A stretch of 64,000 nt of DNA from Bolinopsis microptera. Taxonomy: Eukaryota > Ctenophora > Tentaculata > Lobata > Bolinopsidae. The notes below the pieces were generated by a model. That model made no database searches, was not told the DNA's origin, and saw nothing but the letters and a program-made list of their open reading frames with translations. A program made the position numbers and the translations under genes. Within the stretch, counting starts at the first letter, position 1, and the number at the start of each line of letters is the position of its first letter. Below are positions 32,101-43,496 of this stretch, in pieces. The stretch spans positions 17,067,118-17,131,117 of the forward strand of contig NC_087078.1 of NCBI RefSeq assembly GCF_026151205.1, read 5' to 3'.

Positions 32101-32757
32101 AGTAATCTTACAAATGCTGTGTTGCTCATGAGTTTTTAAGACCTTTCTAGTTAACAGTCCAATAGCCCATTTGTGAATATTGTCATTGTTCGCTCGGCAA
32201 AAATCCGTTTTTCAGCCACATTTCCGAAAATAAGTCTTTTAGGGTATATGTTGCTTTATAAGTTGTATATAAATGTGGCCATTATGTACATTTTAGTGTA
32301 TCAGAATAGTCTCTACGACCTTCCTAGGCGGAAATGCCAAAAATCACGGAAATTATGAACTGCGTCAAGCCAAAAACCGTTTTTCGGCCATATTTCCGAA
32401 ACGAAGCATTTTAAGGTATATGTTGCTTCATAAGTTGTATATAAATGTGGCTATTAGGCACATTTTGGTGTATCGGAATAGTCTTTAAGACCTTCCTGGG
32501 CTGAAATACAAAAATTCGAGTGACCGCGAAACCCTGAAAAAGGGCGTGGCCCGTATAGGGTTGTTCCCGCCAAAATAAAAATTGCCACCTATAAAAATCC
32601 TTTAGTTTAGGCTTCCAACTAGTGATTCTTGAAGTCAAATTGCTTCTAACAAACTAATCCCACGCCATTGCTCTAACCAGAGCCCTCTCGCTTGCAGTCA
32701 CGCAGTACGCGTAGGCACATGGCTATGTGAACCACGCCATTACATCTCCTCCCTAAC
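29147..32757. mobile_element. 3.6-kb foldback transposon with ~1.35-kb TIRs, in receptor intron
   Basis: The ends are inverted repeats beginning GTTAGRGAGGAGATGT, with TA on both sides (29145-29146 and 32758-32759). Left arm is about 29147-30515 and right arm about 31375-32757, imperfectly complementary, with an ~860-bp unique centre. Within each arm a ~160-bp unit containing ACATTTATATACAACTTAT occurs twice. No transposase frame is visible. The matching open frames in the two arms are mirror images. The TA duplication suggests the Tc1/mariner superfamily. The right arm carries about 75 bp absent from the left. Confidence 0.8.
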
Positions 32758-32785
32758 TAATAGTTGAGATTAACATTATAAAAAC

Positions 32786-33277
32786 CTGCTATTTTACAAT
32801 AAATTCCATAAGTCAGACCATTACAATACGCTTCGTCCTCACAGGAACTAGTGTCACATATATCATTACATATAAAACGAGGATCTACTGCTAGTCCACT
32901 GCGTAATGTTGTTTTATCTGCACAATTTTGTTCATCCATGTTATTCTCACAGTTTCGGTAACCATCACAAAGCCATCCGTAATTTCTTAGCTTTGTAAGT
33001 GAAATTAATCTTTCACCTGCCCTCCGACACAAATAATTCTCACATAATATATTATCACTACTACTTATCATGTAACCGTCCAACCTTGTGTCACACGCCT
33101 GGTAGTAGTAGGGGTCCTCAGAGCATAACGATTGCTGAAAAACGGTTCTACTATAAATACTAGATGTATAGTAAAACTCTTCCGTGTTGTGACACTTGAA
33201 CTTCTGTTCGTATTCTCCTGGACGAGGGCATTTGTACTTGAGGAACCCGCCATGTTCTTCAATGTAGCATACTGGTT
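32786..33277 (-). CDS. Cys-rich/LDLa exon of the SRCR-LDLa receptor
   Basis: Acceptor CATTCAG ends at 33278, and the donor GTTTTT starts at 32785. Phases match both neighbours (phase 1 on each side). The 492-bp exon is fully open. It encodes about 164 residues with many cysteines, including LDLa-like pieces (CDGYRNCENNMDEQNC) and the first half of the next LDLa module, which is completed by the exon at 29101. Before the foldback transposon inserted, the following intron would have been about 71 bp. Confidence 0.75.
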
Positions 33278-33370
33278 CTGAATGATATTAAATAAGCTAG
33301 CTACAATATTCCTCAACAATACATTTGAAGCTGACACCCTTGAGACTGAGAGGGCGTAATACTAATTTAA

Positions 33371-33475
33371 TGACCGATACTATTACATGGACTTTGACGG
33401 ACATTAAAATGAACGCTATTGGGTTCCTATAGAGCTATAGGGCTCCGTTCAATTTCAAATAAAGTCCGATAATTA
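33371..33475. repeat. MITE copy, TACCTTATCGGA family
   Basis: This is a diverged copy in the receptor intron. It shares GACGGACATTAAAATGAACG and the inverted AAATAAAGTCCGATAA end with copies at 36266-36466, 41337-41465, 42036-42109 and 49451-49535. Confidence 0.7.
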
Positions 33476-33652
33476 TGCCATGATTATTTTCATGAATCAG
33501 ACATGGGCGCCGCCGTAAAAGTAAAACGCATAGGCGGCGGCGTGGATCCATATTTTGTTTGGCGGCGGCGGCGTTTGACCGGCGTGAAAAATTTTGCCCG
33601 AACCATTGGTCAATTTTGTTTCTGGAAATTTTGAGCTTAGGAACAAGGACTG

Positions 33653-34376
33653 ACATTGTAGGACTAGGTTTACAACCTACCAGGACGCGCGCGCCGAGTT
33701 GGACTCGTCGACGGTCCTGCATGGAATGGAACAAATATTTTACGAGTATCACCCGTTAAGGACTGACGTTCAAAGTAATTCACACTTCACTTATGACTAA
33801 ATTATAGTTATGTGTCTCTACAGCTGTAGTAGGCTAACTAATATTAAATATTATGTTGTTCCGTGCAACATTTATGATTGTAGCGCGATGCGTTACTTTA
33901 ACGGGTGATACTCGTAAAATATCTGTTCCAACTCGGCGCGCGTCCTGGTAGGTTGTAAACCTACAATGCGTTACTGGGCCGCTTCTCGCAACCACCTTCG
34001 TTAGATCGGCGAGATGCGCTACTGGGCTTGAAGTTGATCGCCGAGCTGCGAAGAATTGACACTGTCAATCAATTAACATTTATGATACCCATTTGCCAAC
34101 CAATAATTACTGTCAAAAAGACTCAGCATTGATCAGCTATGTGAAATTTACAGCTTATTGCAACAACGGGGTATTTGAATTGATGTTAAAATATGAAACC
34201 TTCAATTGTGCTTGATGAGTATTGATTGCTGATCGTATTAAGTTGTTAAAACAAATCACATAGTTCTGCAGCACAATCCACGTCCAAACTGTTAAAAACT
34301 TAACGGGTGATACTCGTAAAATATCTGTTCCATATATTAATACCGTCGACGTCTTGGTAGGTTGTTAACCTACAAT
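33653..34376. repeat. Three-copy dispersed repeat, AACGGGTGATACTCG family
   Basis: Two plus-oriented copies (33899-33968 and 34301-34375) and one inverted copy (33653-33761) share AACGGGTGATACTCGTAAAA at one end and CTGGTAGGTTGTAAACCTAC at the other. The latter is partly self-complementary (TAGGTTGTAAACCTA). They lie in the receptor intron and look like a small MITE or its remnants. Confidence 0.7.
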
Positions 34377-34937
34377 AAAAGTCGCGTAATTTGACCAAAT
34401 TCGTTGATTTTTGTCGTATTATTCGGATATATCTTCGGTTCCTTGAATGAGATCATTCTGAAAATTGGCGACGACCTTCCAATAGGGCTTTCACAACTGT
34501 CCGAAAAATTTGGTGGATATCGGAGTTGATATACTTATAGTGATCAAAATGGGGCAAAATACGCTGCTTTTAGCTTTGGGGGACTTCGCCGCGTCTTCGA
34601 CGCGCCGCGCAAACTAGAATTTTTGCTTCTCGTCGATCGTTGCTCTGCTTCGCAGAGCAACGATCTCGACGGATTGACATCGTCAATCAACTTTTAGCTG
34701 TAACATAATGTTTAATGGTTGAATATACTTTAAATTTTTTGGACACTTTTCTTGTAAGTAGCTATGAGTAAGCTAACCAATTTTTGTTGCAAACGGAGGT
34801 CGGGAAGGATACTCAATATCTATTTGTTTGAAGAAAATTGTGCTGGCCGAAATTAGCGCTAAAAAACCATCCTACAGTCGGCACGCGCGGCTCACTGTCG
34901 ATGACGCACTACCTAAGACCATTAACAATGGTCAATC

Positions 34938-35255
34938 ATGTACCTAATAGTAATTATTGTTTTATCCTTCCCAGTTTCAGCTCAGCATGCAACAACAAGT
35001 TCCAATTATAGTATAAAGCCCGATTTAAAAACAAATTGCAGGATACCGGCCGAATTTCATATTGCTATATTACTATTAGTTTTGTCGCTATTAGTATTAT
35101 TTAGAGACATGGTCAAGGATTACAATTTCTTTGACTTTAAAATAATTGTGATTGCAGTTGGTAAAAACGAGATTTCTAAAATTTTGCGGACAAAGTCTCG
35201 ATATTTTGGCCGTTATAATATTAATAATGACCGGCAGCGCCAATGTCTGTCATGA
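34938..35255 (+). CDS. Possible small secreted/membrane protein in receptor intron, 105 aa
   Basis: The frame is antisense to the receptor gene and lies within its third intron. It begins with a good signal-peptide-like sequence (MYLIVIIVLSFPVSAQ), then a polar stretch and a second hydrophobic segment (AILLLVLSLLVLF, residues ~43-56). No family is recognised. It may be a first exon of an unrelated gene, a relic, or chance in AT-rich DNA. Confidence 0.3.
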   Translation: MYLIVIIVLSFPVSAQHATTSSNYSIKPDLKTNCRIPAEFHIAILLLVLSLLVLFRDMVKDYNFFDFKIIVIAVGKNEISKILRTKSRYFGRYNINNDRQRQCLS

Positions 35256-35272
35256 ATAATACTACGATGTAC

Positions 35273-35418
35273 CTTTGCATTGCAGCCAGATATCATAACT
35301 GTGATCACAGTAATAGCGATTTGTGAAGCTAGCCCTACAGTCCGAGATGTTCTTATCACCTTTGTCACACTCCACAAAAAACATTACAATAGGTACATCG
35401 TTCAAATCTAACCAACTC
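35273..35418 (-). CDS. SRCR domain, second exon, of the receptor
   Basis: The acceptor TTACAG ends at 35419, and the donor GTACAT starts at 35272. Phase 2 in and phase 1 out fit the neighbouring exons. It encodes the C-terminal half of a scavenger-receptor Cys-rich domain: DLNDVPIVMFFVECDKG, then SDCRAS, then YYCDHSYDIWLQC. The final Cys-x-His-x-x-D-x-x-x-x-C spacing is typical of SRCR ends. Confidence 0.75.
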
Positions 35419-35526
35419 CTGTAACATTGATTAAGTAAATCTTTCAGACTTGATGCATTTCAAAATCAAATCGTTCAAGCTTTCCTCAAATTTCTGATCA
35501 TCATAGTAACTTAACTAAAAACTTAC

Positions 35527-35770
35527 CTGGAAACAAATTTGTAGCTCGTTCTACTCCCAAAATTTCCCTCTTTAACAGTGTATCCAATGTTCTGACAGAA
35601 TAGACGAACTGTCTGCGTGTTTAAATAATTACTGCCACATACTGTCCCTGTCCTTTCCTCCCCAGTTTGTTGGCTGACGATTGTAACATACAACAGTCCC
35701 TCATCTCCTGACGGAGTTATTGTTCCGTTATCATGTTGTCGAACTAGAGTCGCGTCCTTAAACTCCCAAT
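35527..35770 (-). CDS. SRCR domain, first exon, of the receptor
   Basis: The acceptor TTTCAG ends at 35771, with a strong donor GTAAGT at 35526. It encodes the N-terminal half of an SRCR-like domain, with the signature TGTVCGSNYLNTQTVRLFC and then QNIGY. Phase 1 on entry matches the signal-peptide exon, and phase 2 on exit matches 35418. Together the two exons make one complete SRCR domain, which would be extracellular. Confidence 0.75.
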
Positions 35771-36265
35771 CTGAAACAATTCATGATATTATGCGAAGTT
35801 TTCCTAATATACGTCTAAAAAACTGAAAGGTTTTATGGTTGCAACGTATGCTTAGTTTTGAATAGCTTAGTTTTGGAAAAATTTAGAATATAAATGCTAC
35901 ACAATGAAGTGTTTGTCCAAAAAGAGATCGGAAGAATGATGGAATTTTGTCCATGCTTGTTTTTCATGCACGTACAGTGATCCCAGGTATTGGTTGGCTA
36001 ATGCCGGAGTTTGATCATTGTCACGTGTCAAATAAGATATGGTTCCCTTCCATTGTGGTGAGAATCACATATTATGGCATTATAAAGATTTATTGGCTGA
36101 CAAATTGAGCCATAATTCAAACATTTTTAAAAGCTTCTTTTTCTTTTTTTTTGGTCGAGGGCGCTCACTCTACCTCCCCGGATTAGCAAGGAGGCTACGT
36201 CCGCCTTGTGGCTAACGTCTGATGGAGCTCCTTTGGAAAGCTGTAATCATCATTATAATCATAGC

Positions 36266-36466
36266 TACCTTATCGGACCTTATTGAACCGGACATTACGT
36301 GAACGGACATAATTTTTAACGGACATTAAAATGAACGCTCGAAGGCATTCATGATCAGTATTTAGTTTAACTACCTTATCAGAATTTATTTGAACGGACA
36401 TTAAAATGAACGCAAGGGCCTCCAGCGTCCAATTAATGTCCGTTCAAATAAAGTCCGATAAGGTAT
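36266..36466. repeat. Two adjacent MITE copies, TACCTTATCGGA family
   Basis: 36266-36360 is a diverged copy. 36370-36466 is a nearly perfect palindrome: TACCTTATC plus TTTATTTGAACGGACATTAA on one side and the reverse on the other. The second copy abuts the splice donor at 36468, so the intron begins almost at the MITE end. Confidence 0.8.
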
Positions 36467-36468
36467 AC

Positions 36469-36724
36469 CCTTTTCAGGAGAACGATTTCTAATATATTTG
36501 ATATAAGTCGCTGGAGTAGAGATCGATAACTGTTCTGTTCTGCGAGCAGATGTCACTGATTGATCTGTTGGAGAGCTAGATGGCTGTTCTGTTTTGTGAG
36601 CAGATGTCACTGATTGATCTATTGGAGAGCTAGATGGCTGTTCTTTTTTGTGAGCAGATGTCACTGATTGATCTGATGGAGAGCTAGAAACGAGTTGGAA
36701 TAATATTAACAGCAAAGCGTACAT
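36469..36724 (-). CDS. Signal-peptide exon of the receptor with Ser/Thr-rich repeats
   Basis: The ATG at 36724 starts a signal peptide (MYALLLILFQLVSSS). Three 17-18-residue repeats follow, of the type SDQSVTSAHKKEQPSSSP, rich in Ser, Thr and Gln and likely O-glycosylated. The exon ends in phase 1 at a GTATAC donor (36468), which fits the SRCR exon at 35770. It is proposed as the first coding exon of the receptor gene because the phase, strand and spacing agree. Transcript data would be needed to prove it. Confidence 0.6.
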
Positions 36725-37700
36725 TTTAAGAATTCACTACGCCATGTGTAGCACAACTGTAAAGATTGTGAAATAAAAGCAAACTCCAGCTCTCATAAGT
36801 TCGTGGCGTCGATATGACTGAGCACAATGTCCATAGTTTTTCTAATGGCATAATGGCCTTTGTTTTAATCCTTGGTATAAGGGGAGTTAGCAACAGGTTT
36901 GCTTGCCACAATGAAGCAGGAACCCTCTGCATGCAATGCTCATGAATAAAGCTTTGTTTTGTCATTGGTCTGGGTACCTGCTTTGACCCCTATCTTGATG
37001 TTACATTGAAAAGATCTCACATGAGGAGTCTTTAACATTCTCTTACAGATTACAAGCTTCTCTTAGGTACACAGAACAGCACAGAGAATTGGAAAATCTG
37101 CTGGCAAAGCCCTTTGAAGAACCGTCACGGTGCAATTGGATTCTGGAGAAGAATTCTTTCAAAAGTCAAAACTGTAAAACTTCGGTCCAGGAAGTAATAA
37201 ATATTATATTTTCAATACGACCAAATACAGAATTTAATGGCAGTTTCAAAGTCAGTGCACCTCTTCATTTTAACTTTTGATTCAAAGAAATAGCTCATTT
37301 TATTTGTTGTTAGTTGTTACTCATACTTTAATTTATTAAACATGATTAACCTGGAATAAATATTTAATTAAATTTAAAACAAGTTACGTTTTTTTTGCTT
37401 TCTAACTGAGTAATAACTGAGGGTCAGAAATAATTTCAATTACAAGTGTTTTCAAGCTTAATTATTTATCGTTCATTCGGTCTGTAATAAAGCAGAATCA
37501 AGTTAGAATGAATCACAAAATTGTGAATATCACGGTGTACTGAGTCCTGCTCATTTAGAAACATGATGAAAATAAAAATAAAAATATGGTATGTAGGTAT
37601 TAATATTATTGTTAAATCCCAAGAGATACTTTAAGGATAATTCTCACTAATATAATTGAGGGTCACAAATACATTCGGTATACATTTTCCATTTACTGTT

Positions 37701-39011
37701 CTACCGTTCTGTGATGAAGCAGAATGTAACCACTTGAATGCAGCTCAACACAAAAGTAACCATCACAGCTTGGTGACTGCTCAGGAACGAGGCTACAATA
37801 GCGCCGACTGCAGCGCCCACCATGGCGCATCCAGACATCACCCCCGCCCCCAGAACAAGCCGCTCCGTCCCGAAGTAGTGCTTATCAAACTCCATGAGGG
37901 TCAGTTCACACCTCGTTACACAAAAACACATGTTACATATCCCCATAGCAACCACTGTGACAATCAGGCTGTGGTCCAGGAAAATGAGACTCAGGTAGCA
38001 GGATGCAATGATAACAGAAAGAAGAGGCTGCAGGATTCGGAAACTCACGTACTTTAAAAGGAAGATGCCGAGAATCCTGCCAATTAGTTTGGCTACTCCG
38101 TAAAGAAGGGCCAGAATAAGAAGTTCCTGATCCATGGTGAGCTTACTTTCTTTATTATTAAACACGTTGAGCAATGCTGGTATCAGCAATATACTTCCCC
38201 AACCCTGGAGTGTATTTATAAAATTAGCCACACAACCTTTAATCAAGCGACCCCAGAATCCCTTAACTTCAATGACTTCTTGTTCCAATGCGGACTGAAG
38301 CCCCTCTCTACCCCCTCCTGGTGCGTCTGTTAAAACAAAGTGCAGGATAAAAATAGGAACTATGAAGATAGGGATTGAAGTGCAGACAATGAAGTATCTC
38401 CAGCCGATCCTACCTAACAGAAGGTATCCTAAAATAGCGACCCAGCCTCCGCCCAGAGTAAAACCAAACATTCCTGATAGTTTGCCCGCATTATACATAT
38501 CATCAGTTGAAATATTCTCAACGAAGTACACGCCCACCATCGCCATGTTCAGTCCGATACAGAGACCAAGCAGGGCTCTAGAGGTTAAAAGGGTCCAGAA
38601 GCTTGGGACCAGGGAGCAAAGTACTGTAGCTACGATGGATATGTAGAGGGATGCTAGTAGCGTTACTTTTCGACCCAACTTATTCTTGATAGCTGGGAGG
38701 ACGAAGTAAGAGAGAGCCAGACAGAGATAGAGGATGATGCCGAGTAGTCCCTCCTGGGTCTTAGACACTTTCAACTCAGTAGAAGCAGCCTGGGTGATCA
38801 CTCCGGGAAGGTAGATCTCCACTGCATCTCCAAGTGTTATCAGAGTCAATAGAGCGATCAGGTGAACGTCTCTCCGGTTCCCTTTCATGTTTTTGAAATC
38901 AAGTGTTGCTAATCCAGATTTTTTGGTACCTTTCATCAGAGGGGTCTGCTCGTCAGATTTTGTTGTCGTCATTCCTCGTTGCACTGCACCCGCAGCTACT
39001 TCTGATTCCAT
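37701..39011 (-). CDS. MFS transporter, SV2/SVOP-like, 436 aa
   Basis: This is a single open frame from the ATG at 39011. After a hydrophilic N-terminal ~45 residues comes TM1 with a GDAVEIYLPG segment. The loop between TM2 and TM3 carries the MFS signature NKLGRKVT, TM4 has SRALLGLCIG, and TM5 is Gly-rich. A cytoplasmic linker of ~40 residues divides two six-helix halves, and 12 helices are expected in all. There is no large first extracellular loop as in SLC22 carriers, so SVOP-like is the closer fit. It is predicted to be a proton- or ion-coupled organic solute transporter in a plasma or vesicle membrane; substrate unknown. It has no introns, unlike the neighbouring genes, which may mean retrocopy origin or family habit. 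Confidence 0.85.
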   Translation of the reverse strand: MESEVAAGAVQRGMTTTKSDEQTPLMKGTKKSGLATLDFKNMKGNRRDVHLIALLTLITLGDAVEIYLPGVITQAASTELKVSKTQEGLLGIILYLCLALSYFVLPAIKNKLGRKVTLLASLYISIVATVLCSLVPSFWTLLTSRALLGLCIGLNMAMVGVYFVENISTDDMYNAGKLSGMFGFTLGGGWVAILGYLLLGRIGWRYFIVCTSIPIFIVPIFILHFVLTDAPGGGREGLQSALEQEVIEVKGFWGRLIKGCVANFINTLQGWGSILLIPALLNVFNNKESKLTMDQELLILALLYGVAKLIGRILGIFLLKYVSFRILQPLLSVIIASCYLSLIFLDHSLIVTVVAMGICNMCFCVTRCELTLMEFDKHYFGTERLVLGAGVMSGCAMVGAAVGAIVASFLSSHQAVMVTFVLSCIQVVTFCFITER

Positions 39012-41100
39012 ATCAAAATCTTATTCAAATATGATTGAGACCTGCAGTTATTAGTAATTATTGAAAATAATTTAATGAATGAAAATATAAAGTGGCAGTT
39101 AATATTCCGAATAGGTTCGGTTATGAGTCAGGGTGCTATTCAGAGAGTAAAATCAGTATTGATGATTTGTCTCTGCCGGCTGTTAATCACCGTCAGTTAT
39201 CACTCACAGGTCACAACCGACGTGACAACTGAACAATAAACCTGATCTGGCTCTTTATACATACAATTCAAAAGTTCAAAGAGGAACTCAAAATGGTTGT
39301 AAAAAACATTGCTAGCTATCCGCACTGACTAAACTACGAAGTTTAGTGGAAGATTACCAGTAGTTCCAATTATCAGGTTGCTGTTTGTTAACCTTAATAA
39401 TTTAAAAAACAGTACCAACGAGAAGGTCGAAGACAAGAAAACGGTAAAAAACTAATTGGGGAGTAGAGGAGAGAACAGTAATAACGAACAGTAATAACGA
39501 ACAGTAATAACGAACACCTCGAGGATTAAATAGTGGAAAACCTCCAATTAGATGAGGACCATTGTTCATGTTGATTATATTAAACTGCATAACTACTGAA
39601 ACTAAACAACTCTATATACAATTAAAATAATTCATTACTCCTCGAGGTATATTTTGCGTTAGATAAGAGGTGAAGTGTTGAGTTGCCCTGAAATAGTACG
39701 TTGCAGTGTTTCACTTTTAGTGAGTACAATAGTACATGTGTTCGAAGATTTAGAAAGAAGAAGTAAATAGAATTTAGAAATGAGCATAAAAACTTAAGAT
39801 GAGAAGTACGTACGGTACCCGCGGCTTAAAGTACGTACGGTGTAACCTTTCCTAAAGGTATGTACCGTACCTTTCCTCTTGCGGTACAAAATGGGAAACT
39901 TTTTAATTTTGTATTTTATCTAAGTTGCTGAATTAGGCAAAATATTGTGAAAGTCGACACAGCAGCAAATAAATATGAGTGACAAACGTATAATAGTAAT
40001 ACTGCATAAAACTAATTGCTTATTTCGTAATCTCGTGATTAAACAAATGCTGTAGACTGCCAGCGTCATGGCAGTTAAATAATTTTGGATCAGAGTAAAG
40101 ATTCAGAACAGCAAACAATTTTTAACTCGCCGCGAATTTCAAAATTTTGCTAAATTGTGGCTTTTGTACCTAACTAATGGTTCAGTTTTAAAGTTACGTA
40201 CCGTACGTACTTCTCTTCTTAGATAAAAAACAAGTGCTCAAAAGAAAGCATGAGGAAAGTTCACGTGTTTAAATCACGTGAAAGACTGAAAGATTAAGGA
40301 AAGGAGAGTGATAATAATAGGGGTTAATTGCCAATTGAAATTACCAAACGATTCGGATAAAAATATTGAAAGCTTTGTGAATAACCATGTGTTAATAAGA
40401 GGTACGTCGTGGCGGTGGACACAGGTAGTATAATCAATAATAGCGGAGGAGTAATAGCTGGGGCGGTAAGAATATCATGGGTATGTAAGTCCTAGTTCCT
40501 ACTAGCATGCCGATGAACCATGCCAGCAACTTATCAGGTACTGTTATCAGTTACCACGTACAGCTGGCCACGTACAATCTCATTTTGTACTTTGGGGACC
40601 TTTGGAGCAGAGCAAGCTAATATTTCAATTTACGTAACAATTTGCGTAACAGATAATCCAATTTACAACCTTTTTACTTTATCAGATAAATCAGAAAAGC
40701 ATTTAGAACCAACTTGATACAAAATGACTATACCAATATTACAGTGGAACTGGTGATAGTAGCTTATCTCCTGAACGATAAATTATGTCCATCAGGATTT
40801 CGGAGAAAAGGTCAAGCAGGACAAGAAACGACGAGGATCACGCGACAAGCTGGGAACTGCCAAAAAGGAATAACTCGAAGCGAAATTTAGACCATACCTT
40901 GTATCACCCCCGCCCGTCACATCATCACCCTTGATTGATAAGTTAATAGTTACACAAACTTCCATGATCCTCTTCCCGCAACACAGATTTGCATAATATA
41001 GTATTCTTGCCATCAATCCTTTCCATAATCTATAGATTCTCATCCTTACTTGATACTACCCTTATGTTCCAGTTCGCCTGATCAGATTCACATCCTTTGT
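39012..41100. other. Noncoding stretch upstream of the MFS gene
   Basis: No gene is recognised. There is a three-copy GAACAGTAATAAC repeat at about 39473-39511, and scattered GTACGTACGG/GGTACC-rich pieces occur at about 39805-39890 and 40195-40212, recurring as inverted fragments. Confidence 0.4.
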
Positions 41101-41107
41101 CCAATCT

Positions 41108-42110
41108 TGATATTCTGGGTTTTGGGCATGTTGAGGGTATTTGTCTAAATTGGGCCTAATTTGGACCAAATATGGGCGTGGCTGCCCCGCGGGCACCGTT
41201 TGGCGGTTGGGGTCCGGGACCCCCTCAAACGTTTGGTCACCGGTCCTAGTTTGTTGGTCAACTGCTATCTCGAAACCAAGTTTCACAAAAACATCAGGGT
41301 GAACCCCCCCCCCCCCCCCCCCCCCCATTAAATATAAAGTCCGATAAGGTAGTTCAATTAAATACATTAAATTTATATTAAATGAATGCATTCGGGTGTC
41401 CATTTTAATGTCCGTTCAAAATTATGTCCGTTCACGCAATGTCCGGTTAAATAATGTCCGACATGAAGGTAACTTTTTGGGTAGATACATCATCAAACAC
41501 TCTGAGCAGACGGGTAAATGAACGTTCGAAGAGAACCATGCCAAGGATTAAGCAGCAACTTGGGTGTTGGTTAGGGTAAAGGATGTCTGAGTGTCTGGTA
41601 GTAAGTGAGCTGATAATCATAGAGAATGTGTAGTATAGGCTTACCTTCCATATAAAGTTGGTTACATTCAAAAATATTAATATTTGACCAATTTATGGGC
41701 CAAAATCGACCAAATTTGGTGCGTATGCCCAAATATGGGCATATGGTTTTTGGCTCATAACTCAGTCATTTTTTGTCCAATCTTGATAAAAATTCATATA
41801 CGAGTTCAAGGGACCATTAGCTACAAGTAAAGCACCTAAAATCTGGGTTTTGGGCATGTTGAGGGTATTTGGCTAAATTGGGCCTAATTTGGACCAAATA
41901 TGGGCGTGGCTGCCCCGCGGGCACCGTTTGGCGGTTGGGGTCCGGGACCCCCTCAAAAGTTTGGTCACCGGTCCTAGTTTGTTGGACCAAGTTTCACAAA
42001 AAAATCAGGGTGAACCCCCCCCCCCCCCCCCCCTTAACGGGCATTAAAATGAATGCTAGGTCCTCAAGCTTCCAATTAATGACCGTTCAAATAAAGTCCG
42101 ATAAGGTATA
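41108..42110. repeat. Duplicated ~200-bp repeat, poly(C) tract and MITE, two copies
   Basis: Segments 41108-41306 and 41838-42015 are near-identical direct copies (GGGTTTTGGGCATGTTGAGG onwards). Each is followed by a poly(C) run (about 41306-41327 and 42016-42034) and then by MITE ends of the TACCTTATCGGA family. The compound unit appears to have duplicated as a whole or to be a single composite element with a C-tract. Confidence 0.75.
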
Positions 42111-42637
42111 AGTTAAGGATGCATCAACCAGTTCCTCGACCAGGTGAGCACAAGGTCAAAAGGAAATCGCGACACGTGCGGAATTGCGATTTTGTTCAAT
42201 TCTCCGCGACAAATTGTGCATTTTTCTTTAAATCTGAGGACCAAATTTGCGCATTTTCCTTTAAATCCGAAGGCCAAATATCACGTTCTTTATAAAGTTA
42301 TAAGTATATGTAACCATGAACAAAAGTAGTTTCAGGAAAAACTTCCAAAATCGTATATCGAGAGGTAGGTACTACTATACTAGGTACGGACTTCAGAAAA
42401 CCGAAAAAAACATGTTAGGATCATATAATGATCAGGAGGAAGCGATCTTTTGAACCCTCTCAAAATCAGCGAGGCTATGAAAACCCTTTTTGTTCAACAA
42501 TGGAACAAAGAGCGAAAACTCAACAGAAAATTGGGATTCTACAACTTCATCAAGACAATCTTCGGTTGCGAAACATACCTGTCGATCAACCTGGCCACAT
42601 ATTCAGACTAGGAGACTTGAACGAACACCGATGGGAC

Positions 42638-42785
42638 ATTAAGACAACATTAAGACAACAATAAGACAACAATAAGACAACAATAAGACAACATTAAGAC
42701 AACAATAAGACAACAATAAGACAACATTAAGACAACAATAAGACAACAATAAGACAACAATAAGACAACATTAAGACAACAAACA
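42638..42785. repeat. 11-bp minisatellite, AATAAGACAAC
   Basis: About 13 tandem units of AATAAGACAAC or its ATTAAGACAAC variant. An open frame upstream (42428-42664) simply runs into the array. Confidence 0.9.
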
Positions 42786-43496
42786 CCGATAATCCCTCAA
42801 CAGATTGAAATGTAGTCACTTTAGCTTGTAGTTATACATATTATAATGTACCTGAATGTGGACAATGGTTTGAAATCTAATGGTTTAAAATACCTTAAAT
42901 AAAATAAATAATAACTTACAGATTTATACTTATAGGGATCATTATCCAAGGTTTAACAATTCGATGGGCAGGTTGCTTGGGGCTAGTTGAGCTGGTGAGT
43001 CTTGGCGTATGACTTGTCGAGCTGGATTGCAATCCCTCATCAGATTGAATTGTAATGTAGTCAATAGATTCTACACACAATTTGCTTGAATGTGGATTCA
43101 AACATGCCGCCACCTTTAAGTCGTCCACCTGAAATGCCACCGAGCTGCAAAATTTTGCCACTACTCGATAGAATTAAAGATTTAAACCTCATTCTGTCCG
43201 ATAACCATAATGATAATATGCCATAGGATTACTTGTTCCAGAACCATGTGCCTATAAGAACAACTTGTTCACTTGAAGAACCGTGGAAATTTCTGCGAAT
43301 TCGCCGCGATGTTTGGCCTAAATAATCGCGATTTTATTTTGTCCTTGGGTGAGCATATGGGTCAGAAATTTTAAAACGATACTGAACAATCGATTCCAAT
43401 TTCCATCTTGCCAACCAATTTTTATTAAACCATTTTAAGCAGCAATAATGATAGTTATTGTGATGAACCTTGGAATTAATCTAAAGACAATTATCC

